Of a DNA stretch of 5,286 nucleotides, positions 1-5,286 are shown one piece after another. The stretch is from Akkermansiaceae bacterium UBA985 (GTDB taxonomy: Bacteria > Verrucomicrobiota > Verrucomicrobiia > Verrucomicrobiales > Akkermansiaceae): the NCBI GenBank assembly GCA_002292185.1, contig DBBL01000134.1, positions 2,361-7,646 of the forward strand, read 5' to 3'. The position numbers and the translations under genes were made by a program. Within the stretch, counting starts at the first letter, position 1. Each line of letters starts with the position of its first letter. Under the pieces are notes generated by a model. It was given only the letters and a program-made list of their open reading frames with translations, did no database searches and had not been told where the DNA came from.

Positions 1-390
<390 letters not shown>

Positions 391-431
391 CAAAAAAAGA
401 AAAACCCACCAGGCACAAGGCGAGGTGGGTT
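391..431 (-). terminator. Intrinsic terminator of the rpsB-tsf operon
   Basis: On the minus strand an 8 bp perfect stem (AACCCACC at 431-424 with GGTGGGTT at 410-403) closes a 13-nt loop. It is followed directly by a U-rich run (UUUCUUUUUUUG, 402-391). It begins 25 nt after the tsf stop, the expected place for a Rho-independent terminator. On the plus strand the same stem is preceded by the A-run and is not followed by T's, so it would be a poor terminator for the helicase. The U-run directly abuts the helicase stop codon. Confidence 0.85.
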
Positions 432-456
432 GGTAAGATTGTGCTGAGCGATTCAG

Positions 457-1326
457 TTATGCGCCGACGTTAAAGCGGGCAAAACGGACGATGTTGATAT
501 TGTCACCAATCTCTTTGCTCTGTGCAGCGATGTGCTGTTTTACGCTGACCTTGTCATCTTTAACAAATGCTTGGTCAATGAGACAGGACTCAGAGAAGTA
601 CTTGTTAATCTTGCCGATGAGAATCTTCTCGATGATTTCGGCAGGCTTGCCTTCAGCCTCGAGCTGCTTGCGATTGATTTCATTTTCTTCCTCAATGGTA
701 GAGGCGTCAATGTCGTCGCGAGTCAGGCCAGCAGGATTGAGGGCAGCAATGTGAAGGCAGATGTCGCGAGAGAGACCCTTGAAGGTCTCGCTGTCTTTAG
801 TGCCAGCGTTTTCTGCGCTAAGCTCGAGGAGAACACCAACCTTGCCACCCATGTGGATGTAGCTTGAGATGGCTCCGTTTCCTTCGGCAGTGTAGCGAGT
901 GATGCGCTTTACCTTGATGACTTCACCAAGCTCAGAGAACTTAGCGCCTAGAGTATCTTGGATTGTGCCGTCACCGTAGGCGAGGCCAGCAGCTGACTCA
1001 GCGTCAGCTGCATCGGACTGAGCGATGGTTTTGGTGATGTCAGATACAAAAGCTCCAAAGGCTTCGTTCTTGGCGACAAAGTCTGTTTCACAGTTGATCT
1101 CAGCGAGCACGCCACTGTCAGCACTTTCGGAGACGTGGGCGGCGATCAGGCCTTCAGAGGTCTCGCGGTCAGAACGACCAGCTGACTTAACGATTCCTTT
1201 TTCGCGGAGGAGTTTGACGGCAGCGTCCATGTCACCATCGGTCTCGGTGAGGGCTTTTTTACAAGCCATCATGCCGGCGTTAGTGGCCTTGCGGAGCTCT
1301 TGAACAGCAGATGCGGTAATTGCCAT
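457..1326 (-). CDS. tsf: Translation elongation factor Ts (EF-Ts)
   Basis: EF-Ts is the cytoplasmic nucleotide-exchange factor that releases GDP from EF-Tu so that it can be reloaded with GTP. The 289-residue length is normal for the bacterial family. The N-terminal UBA-like domain (residues 1 to about 50) carries the first family signature, LRKATNAGMMACKKAL at 11-26. The second signature, EINCETDFVAKN, is at 76-87 and includes the TDFV motif (81-84) that inserts into EF-Tu. The core continues with HMGGKVGVL (158-166) and the C-terminal IDQAFVKDDKVSV (250-262). The ATG start gives the standard MAITA-type N-terminus. It lies 45 bp after the rpsB stop, so the two are very probably co-transcribed. 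No Shine-Dalgarno sequence is visible before this start (the nearest upstream bases read CCTACTACC), so translation may depend on coupling or on an SD-independent route. pyrH and frr, frequent downstream partners, are absent. Confidence 0.98.
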   Translation of the reverse strand: MAITASAVQELRKATNAGMMACKKALTETDGDMDAAVKLLREKGIVKSAGRSDRETSEGLIAAHVSESADSGVLAEINCETDFVAKNEAFGAFVSDITKTIAQSDAADAESAAGLAYGDGTIQDTLGAKFSELGEVIKVKRITRYTAEGNGAISSYIHMGGKVGVLLELSAENAGTKDSETFKGLSRDICLHIAALNPAGLTRDDIDASTIEEENEINRKQLEAEGKPAEIIEKILIGKINKYFSESCLIDQAFVKDDKVSVKQHIAAQSKEIGDNINIVRFARFNVGA

Positions 1327-1371
1327 GGTAGTAGGTTATTTAGATAATTTGAGTTCGTTGTTGGGGGGGGA

Positions 1372-2052
1372 TTAGTCCTTGGCGACAACCATTGAGTCGA
1401 CGAGATTCTGAAGTAAAAGGCGAATGGAGCGAGTTGCGTCATCATTACCTGGTACTGGGTAGTCGATTACAGATGGGTCGGCGTTGGTGTCAACGATGGC
1501 GATGACTGGGATATTAAGGCGACGTGCTTCTGCAACAGCAATGGTCTCACGTGCGGAATCGACAATAACCATAGCAGCAGGAAGTTTTTCCATGTCACGG
1601 ATACCGCGAAGGTTACGAAGCAGCTTAGTGCGCTCACGTCCAAGGGCAGAAAGTTCTTTCTTGGACATCTTCTTGGAGTCAGGTGACTTTTCGATGTCTT
1701 CAAGATACTTGAGGCGTTCGACAGAACGGCGGATGGTGGCAAGGTTGGTAAGAGTACCACCAAGCCAACGGTGATTAACATAGTATTGCCCAATGGCTTC
1801 TGCAGCTTCTGCCACGGAATCTTGAGCTTGGCGCTTGCAACCAACAAAGAGGATTTTTCCTCCCTTTCCTGTAATTTCCCCGATGAAATCTGAGGCTTTG
1901 TCGAGGCATTTTACTGTTTCCTCGAGGTTGATGATGTAGATCCCGCCCTTGTCCTTCATGAGGAAAGGTTTCATTTTTGGGTTCCATTTGCGGGTCTGGT
2001 GTCCGTAGTGAACTCCAGCGTCGACCATTTCGTTAATCAATTCATTGACCAT
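1372..2052 (-). CDS. rpsB: 30S ribosomal protein S2 (uS2)
   Basis: S2 is a late-assembling protein of the small ribosomal subunit that sits between head and body and helps recruit S1. The 226-residue product is slightly short for the family. Signature features are AGVHYGHQTRKWNPKMKPF (12-30), IINLEETVKCL (40-50), the glycine-rich GKGGKILFVG (62-71), NHRWLGGTLTN (93-103) and the conserved AIVDTNADP (185-193) followed by PGNDDATRSI (201-210). A charged stretch at 118-145 matches the coiled-coil hairpin of S2. The ATG start at 2052 is supported by family alignment. An A/G-rich AAGGAAGG lies 15 nt upstream, farther than the usual 5-10 nt, so the ribosome-binding site is suboptimal or structure dependent. 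The gene heads a two-gene operon with tsf and is preceded by a structured leader, as expected for a gene often autoregulated by its own protein. Confidence 0.98.
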   Translation of the reverse strand: MVNELINEMVDAGVHYGHQTRKWNPKMKPFLMKDKGGIYIINLEETVKCLDKASDFIGEITGKGGKILFVGCKRQAQDSVAEAAEAIGQYYVNHRWLGGTLTNLATIRRSVERLKYLEDIEKSPDSKKMSKKELSALGRERTKLLRNLRGIRDMEKLPAAMVIVDSARETIAVAEARRLNIPVIAIVDTNADPSVIDYPVPGNDDATRSIRLLLQNLVDSMVVAKD

Positions 2053-2067
2053 GTTTTTATTGGATGT

Positions 2068-2075
2068 CCTTCCTT
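2068..2075 (-). promoter_or_regulatory. Candidate ribosome-binding site of rpsB
   Basis: The minus strand reads AAGGAAGG here, 15 nt before the rpsB ATG. It is the only Shine-Dalgarno-like segment upstream of that start. The spacing is long. Its AGGA can pair with a TCCT at 2081-2084 just upstream, which could sequester it. The site is a match by eye only. Confidence 0.4.
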
Positions 2076-2099
2076 AATTCAGGATGGCTCTGGTAGGTT

Positions 2100-2156
2100 G
2101 GGAAATCCGCCGCGCTTTAGGTTAAGTCCTTCAATTTCCCGTAGTTGAAGCGGCGG
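2100..2156 (-). promoter_or_regulatory. Putative structured rpsB leader RNA with pseudoknot potential
   Basis: Three sets of complementary segments lie in the rpsB 5' leader on the minus strand. P1 pairs CCGCCGC (2156-2150) with GCGGCGG (2113-2107), 7 bp. P2, nested inside it, pairs CTTCAA (2150-2145) with TTGAAG (2134-2129), 6 bp around a 10-nt loop; one C is shared with P1. P3 pairs GGGAAA in the P2 loop (2140-2135) with TTTCCC (2105-2100) just 3' of P1, giving 6 bp and crossing the other helices. P3 could be a true pseudoknot or an alternative to P1/P2. S2 represses its own rpsB-tsf operon in Escherichia coli by binding the mRNA leader, so a protein-responsive leader is a reasonable role. 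That role is inference: I do not recognise a named RNA family here. Confidence 0.5.
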
Positions 2157-2175
2157 CGTTACGAAGGATGGCGGG

Positions 2176-2204
2176 TTGGTAGGGGATGTGCCCTGTTTTG
2201 ACAA
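2176..2204 (-). promoter_or_regulatory. Candidate sigma-70-type promoter for rpsB-tsf
   Basis: The minus strand shows TTGTCA (2204-2199) as a good -35 hexamer, a 17 bp spacer, and a weak -10 hexamer, TACCAA (2181-2176). Transcription would begin near 2169, just upstream of the structured leader, giving a 5' UTR of about 117 nt. The -10 match is poor. A second possible -10, TAAAAT, lies farther upstream at 2214-2209 with no clear -35. No experimental evidence is available. Confidence 0.3.
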
Positions 2205-2226
2205 GGTAATTTTAATCTTCTGGAGC

Positions 2227-2263
2227 AAAAAAAATGAAAAAACGGTAAGCTCTTTAACGATTT
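2227..2263 (-). terminator. Candidate intrinsic terminator after the unknown gene upstream of rpsB
   Basis: On the minus strand an imperfect stem can form (AAA-CG-TAA with TTA-CG-TTT, one bulge and one mismatch, around AGAGC). It runs into a strong U-tract of six U's, CA, then eight U's (2242-2227). It lies 36-72 nt after the stop of the upstream minus-strand gene and before the rpsB leader, so it would separate the two transcripts. The stem is weak and the call rests mostly on the U-tract. A second weak hairpin (AATGAG/CTCATT, 2282-2303) overlaps the stop codon. Confidence 0.4.
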
Positions 2264-2298
2264 AATTTGGACTTGTTAAATAATGAGAGCGATCGTCC

Positions 2299-3618
2299 TC
2301 ATTCAAGGCAGCAAGGCACCAAAATCCCATCTTTCATGCCGTGGATTTTCTTTTTGTCAGCAGGAACGATGGTGGCGAGGCAGCCACCAAAGCTGGTGTG
2401 CCCGTCACGATCTGTGAAAAAGTAGGGGCAAAGCCTAGCGCGCCCGCTCATCATGCGTTGTTCGCCGGTATCGGGGTCGAAGTAGGGGTGGGTGATGATT
2501 TTTCCAGAATGATACTGCTGCATCATTCTGGGTTGGTCGTTGAAGGCTGCGGTGGCGGCTTCGATCTGCTCGCGCCATTCGTTGCCGGGCATGTCGTGGC
2601 CGATGTGAACACCGCGCGATCCCCAGGCGAGTTCGGAGAAGCCGCTTATTTTTAAGACCAGGCGACGTTCTTTCTGGCTGAAATGGGCTACTTCGTCCCA
2701 AGAGTGCGCGTCGAGTCGGGGTAAGGAACCCTGAGGGGGCAGTGGTGTGGGATCGACGACCCAGCCAAAGGGGGCTATCTCGCGCAGCCGTTTGAGGTGG
2801 TTGCTGCGGAGTTCTTTTTCCCAAATGCCCTTGAGGGACGGTGACCAGAGCAGGGCAAGCCAGAGCTTTTCCTCCAGATGGGGTTTGCAGGGGGGTGTTA
2901 AATGAGGTGATTGAGCAAGCTTTTTGACGTGGGGGATGTTTTGCCAATCAAACCATTCAAAAAATCGATAAATGCTTTCCTCGTTGTCGGTCGGATCATG
3001 ATTTTCTGCACGATGGATGGAAATGTTTTCGCACTGCTCAGTAAGCCAGGTCATCTCGGGGCGGTAGTCATCTGATTCGTCACTGACTAGAACACGACCA
3101 CCTTGTTCGGGGTAGAGGTTCTGAAATCCATCACGGATACCGTTGGCCCCACCTAAAATATCAAATCCATGTTCGGAGTAGAATCGGGAGAGCCATAGCG
3201 TAATGCCCATGCCGCCGGGCACAGAGTCGAGCTCGGTGAGCGCGAAGCTGTTGCCCTTTTCATCTCCGTCTTTAGCCGTCAGGATGAGATCGGGGCGAAT
3301 CACTCTGGGCATGGTTTCTCTCAATGCTTGTGATTGCTGCAGCTCGATCATCCAGCCTGGTTTTCCGGCATCGAGTAATTGGTGAATCCAGTTGGGCAAC
3401 TTACCTTTGGCACTGCGTTGGTAGATCGAATCGGAGGCGCGCTGAAACTGTGCCAGAGGATGACCAAGCTGGGTAAGCGCTTTGGTGGTTTGTTTATCCA
3501 GAGCAAGTGGCTGGGGTGAAAACAACCAGCTACCAGAATGCCTGAGCTGTGACTCAGGCAGAGCATTCTTGATGGTTTCGAGTTTCACAAGTTCCATGTT
3601 GGTTTTTGATAAGGACAT
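2299..3618 (-). CDS. Conserved-looking protein of unknown function, possible ATP-grasp-like fold
   Basis: I do not recognise this protein. From the ATG at 3618 it has 439 residues, is soluble, and has no signal peptide or membrane segment that I can see. Several segments look conserved: RPDLILT, then TELDSVPGGMGITLWLSRFY (about residues 128-147), a lysine-containing strand and glycine-rich segment LVLKISGF..WGSRGVHIG (about 320-340), QQYHSGK, and a C-terminal RARLCPYFF...GGCLAT with KIHGMKDGILVPCC. An RPD segment, an acidic E-x-D site, and a lysine strand before a glycine-rich loop recall ATP-grasp ligases, including glutathionylspermidine-synthase-like and circularly permuted forms. This is inference, not an assignment. 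The start is uncertain: the frame also allows TTG at 3657 (452 residues) and ATG at 3597 (432 residues), and none has a clear ribosome-binding site. It is divergent from the dehydrogenase gene and lies upstream of rpsB on the same strand, with a candidate terminator between. Confidence 0.85.
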   Translation of the reverse strand: MSLSKTNMELVKLETIKNALPESQLRHSGSWLFSPQPLALDKQTTKALTQLGHPLAQFQRASDSIYQRSAKGKLPNWIHQLLDAGKPGWMIELQQSQALRETMPRVIRPDLILTAKDGDEKGNSFALTELDSVPGGMGITLWLSRFYSEHGFDILGGANGIRDGFQNLYPEQGGRVLVSDESDDYRPEMTWLTEQCENISIHRAENHDPTDNEESIYRFFEWFDWQNIPHVKKLAQSPHLTPPCKPHLEEKLWLALLWSPSLKGIWEKELRSNHLKRLREIAPFGWVVDPTPLPPQGSLPRLDAHSWDEVAHFSQKERRLVLKISGFSELAWGSRGVHIGHDMPGNEWREQIEAATAAFNDQPRMMQQYHSGKIITHPYFDPDTGEQRMMSGRARLCPYFFTDRDGHTSFGGCLATIVPADKKKIHGMKDGILVPCCLE

Positions 3619-3678
3619 TTCATCGAAGTCTACGCATCTGACCCGAAAGAATATCAAGGTGGCCCTAGCAAGATATCT

Positions 3679-3707
3679 ATTTCACCAAAATGACCCGACT
3701 CAGACAA
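3679..3707 (-). promoter_or_regulatory. Candidate promoter for the unknown minus-strand gene
   Basis: The minus strand shows TTGTCT (3707-3702), a 17 bp spacer, and TGAAAT (3684-3679). Each hexamer matches the sigma-70 consensus at four of six bases. Initiation near 3672 would leave about 54 nt before the ATG at 3618. It lies in the intergenic region shared with the divergent dehydrogenase gene, for which I found no convincing promoter. Match by eye only. Confidence 0.27.
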
Positions 3708-3738
3708 GACATTCTCCCGTGTTTTCCATCAAGCAGGC

Positions 3739-5100
3739 TTGTCAGAGTCTGCCAGTCAGCTAGTATCGCTCCTTATGGAGCATTGTGACACACCAGCCTG
3801 CCAATCCGCGCGTGAAATCTTTAAAGAACTCGAGGAGATGTACGACGAGCACAACCTCTACTTCCAAACCATCGGTTCTGTTCTTGAGGCAGCTGATGCA
3901 CTGGACGTGCCCCAGCGGCTGAAGCTGATGCTGACACAGCCAAAAAACGAGATCATGGTGCACTGTCCGGTCGAAATGGACGACGGCACATGGAAACTAC
4001 TCAAGGCTTACCGCGTGCAGCACAACAACGTACTCGGCCCCTATAAAGGAGGCATTCGCTACCACCCTGAGGTTAAACTCGATGAGGTCAAAACCCTCGC
4101 TCTACTCATGACCATGAAGTGCGCCCTCGCTCGCCTCCCTTTCGGCGGCGCTAAAGGCGCGCTGCGTATCAATCCGCGTGATTTCAGCAAAGATGAGCTC
4201 ATGCGCGTTACCCGACGCATGACCTCTGCTCTGGGCGACAACATCGGCCCCGACTACGACATTCCCGCCCCAGACGTCGGCACCAACGCTCAAGTGATGG
4301 CATGGATGGCCGACACTTACATTAACTTCGCAGAGTCCTCGAGCAAGGTGACCGCTCGTGGAGTTGTCACCGGCAAGCCCCTTGAGTTCGGCGGTTCAGC
4401 AGGTCGCGAAAAGGCCACGGGTCAAGGTCTTGTCTACGTTCTCGATGCATTACTCCCTGGCATGGGTATCGAGCTGAACAAGGTTACCTGCAGTCTTATC
4501 GGCTATGGTAACGTCGGCTCTTGGACCGCTCGCCTGCTTCAAGAACGAGGCACGATACTCAGAGCGGTGATGGATCATACTGGCGCGATTCTTAACACCA
4601 GCGGAATTGATGCCGAAGCACTTGCAGCACACGTAAGCGCGACGGGAGGGGTTAAAGGTTTTGCTGGCGCCGATGCTGTCGACGAGGTCACGTTCTATTC
4701 AACCCCCGTTGATCTCTTTATACCTGCCGCCCTCGAGCAAATGGTCGATCTGGAACACGCGGAGCGCATGCAATGTAAAGTGCTAGTCGAGGGAGCAAAC
4801 GCCCCCACCACTCCCCACGCTGAGCGCTACTTATTAGATAAAGGTGTTGAGGTGCTGCCTGCTATTTTATGTAACGCGGGTGGTGTCACTGTCAGTTATT
4901 TTGAATGGAAGCAGAACCGACAATCGGAAACATGGGACGAGGAACTCGTTGACGAACTGCTTAAGAAAACTATGACTCGGTCAGCCGAACGCGTGCTCGA
5001 AATGTCCCAACGACTGGACTGCAACATGCGCATCGCTTCCTACGCGTCTGCCATTGAGCACATTGACAACGTCTACGAACTGCGCGGCGTCTTCCCTTAA
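3739..5100 (+). CDS. gdhA: Glutamate dehydrogenase (Glu/Leu/Phe/Val dehydrogenase family)
   Basis: This enzyme interconverts glutamate with 2-oxoglutarate and ammonia using NAD(P). Numbered from the TTG start, the residues known from Clostridium symbiosum GDH are present with identical spacing: K103 in GPYKGG and K127 for substrate binding, catalytic K139 in GGAKG, and catalytic D179 in APDVGT. S386 in TVSYFEW and K103 are the side-chain contacts that favour glutamate over leucine or phenylalanine. The Rossmann domain carries GYGNVG at 255-260, and VEGANAP (350-356) follows. An acidic residue, D279, near the end of the second strand would suit NAD, but cofactor choice is not settled. The catalytic loop reads GGAKGAL where GGGKGG or GGAKGG is usual. 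The TTG at 3739 is the only upstream start before an in-frame stop; an ATG at 3775 would give 441 residues and is equally possible, and neither has a clear Shine-Dalgarno sequence. The gene appears monocistronic. Confidence 0.93.
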   Translation: MSESASQLVSLLMEHCDTPACQSAREIFKELEEMYDEHNLYFQTIGSVLEAADALDVPQRLKLMLTQPKNEIMVHCPVEMDDGTWKLLKAYRVQHNNVLGPYKGGIRYHPEVKLDEVKTLALLMTMKCALARLPFGGAKGALRINPRDFSKDELMRVTRRMTSALGDNIGPDYDIPAPDVGTNAQVMAWMADTYINFAESSSKVTARGVVTGKPLEFGGSAGREKATGQGLVYVLDALLPGMGIELNKVTCSLIGYGNVGSWTARLLQERGTILRAVMDHTGAILNTSGIDAEALAAHVSATGGVKGFAGADAVDEVTFYSTPVDLFIPAALEQMVDLEHAERMQCKVLVEGANAPTTPHAERYLLDKGVEVLPAILCNAGGVTVSYFEWKQNRQSETWDEELVDELLKKTMTRSAERVLEMSQRLDCNMRIASYASAIEHIDNVYELRGVFP

Positions 5101-5140
5101 GTTGGCTAGCTAAATGACGCGGAGATGCGGGTTCTTTTTT

Positions 5141-5162
5141 AAGCGCAAGCCCTTAAGCGCTT
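5141..5162. terminator. Inverted repeat between convergent genes, possible bidirectional terminator
   Basis: AAGCGC (5141-5146) pairs with GCGCTT (5157-5162) around a 10-nt loop, in the 86 bp gap between the 3' ends of the dehydrogenase and the amidotransferase. A T6 run (5135-5140) precedes the stem on the plus strand, but no U-tract follows it in either direction, so it is not a classic intrinsic terminator. A competing hairpin, CGCTT/AAGCG (5158-5162 with 5170-5174), overlaps it. Confidence 0.3.
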
Positions 5163-5186
5163 CATACAAAAGCGAATTTCTCGCCG

Positions 5187-5286
5187 TTAGCTACGCAGGA
5201 AATTCTCCAGCATCTTCATGCCGTCCTCGGTGAGGATGGACTCGGGGTGGAACTGAACACCGTGAATGGGGAGCTCCTTGTGCATG
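5187..5286 (-). CDS. trpG: Glutamine amidotransferase class I, C-terminal end (TrpG/PabA type; 5' end outside window)
   Basis: The minus strand is open from the window edge to a TAA at 5189-5187 and encodes the last 32 residues of a class I glutamine amidotransferase. The segment [18 protein letters not shown] includes the family's catalytic His and Glu (FHPES), which with an upstream Cys outside the window form the triad that hydrolyses glutamine to supply ammonia. The ILTEDG continuation and the short C-terminus (about 14 residues beyond it) fit the anthranilate synthase or aminodeoxychorismate synthase subunit rather than carbamoyl-phosphate or GMP synthase. TrpG and PabA cannot be separated from this fragment, and many bacteria use one protein for both pathways. 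It converges on the dehydrogenase gene. Confidence 0.88.
   Translation of the reverse strand, partial: MHKELPIHGVQFHPESILTEDGMKMLENFLRS

Noticed and set aside
532..867. Plus-strand open frame of 111 codons opposite tsf
   Set aside because: It is antisense to an unambiguous EF-Ts gene, has no ribosome-binding site and shows no family features.
2282..2303. Inverted repeat AATGAG/CTCATT as terminator of the unknown gene
   Set aside because: The stem has an internal mismatch, overlaps the stop codon and is followed by AUUUAAC rather than a U-run; the T-rich segment at 2227-2242 is a better candidate.
2435..2947. Open frame of 170 codons on the minus strand overlapping the unknown gene
   Set aside because: It lies wholly inside the longer 2299-3618 frame in another register, and its product is low in recognisable motifs and rich in Arg, Pro and Ser, as expected of an out-of-frame reading of G+C-rich DNA.
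5117..5140. Hairpin plus T6 run just after the dehydrogenase stop as a classic intrinsic terminator
   Set aside because: The T-run is good, but the sequence before it can form only about 3 bp (CGC/GCG), too weak to call a terminator.

Overview
The window holds ordinary bacterial chromosome of a housekeeping kind. It contains parts or all of six protein genes: the 3' end of a DEAD-box RNA helicase (+), tsf and rpsB (both -, read in the order rpsB then tsf), an unrecognised conserved-looking protein (-), a glutamate dehydrogenase-family gene (+), and the 3' end of a trpG/pabA-type glutamine amidotransferase (-). No mobile element, CRISPR array, tRNA or rRNA was seen. The weak or absent Shine-Dalgarno sequences and the general look of the S2 and EF-Ts proteins suggest a Gram-negative lineage such as Verrucomicrobiota or a relative. 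This is a tentative guess from protein character, not a demonstrated placement.

Layout. Bases 1-390 encode motifs V and VI and the basic tail of the helicase. It converges on the rpsB-tsf operon, and the short gap between them holds a clear intrinsic terminator that works on the minus strand for tsf. rpsB and tsf are 45 bp apart with no other gene between them, the classic translation pair (ribosomal protein S2 and elongation factor Ts). The usual downstream partners pyrH and frr do not follow tsf here. Upstream of rpsB lies a 246 bp gap. It holds a candidate terminator for the preceding gene, a candidate promoter, and a GC-rich set of complementary segments that can fold as a pseudoknot about 50 nt before the rpsB start. 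This is the most interesting non-coding signal in the window, and a plausible site of S2 autoregulation.

The next gene (about 2299-3618, -) encodes a protein of about 440 residues that I cannot name. It has features that recall ATP-grasp ligases, but no assignment is secure. It is divergent from the glutamate dehydrogenase gene (3739-5100, +), which keeps every key catalytic and glutamate-specificity residue. That gene converges on the partial glutamine amidotransferase (5187-5286, -), with an inverted repeat between the two 3' ends.

How the genes relate: rpsB and tsf form a functional operon in translation, and the helicase probably acts on RNA or ribosome assembly but belongs to a separate convergent unit. 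Glutamate dehydrogenase and the amidotransferase both handle nitrogen (ammonia/glutamate and glutamine amide, respectively), but they lie in opposite orientation and nothing in the sequence links their control.
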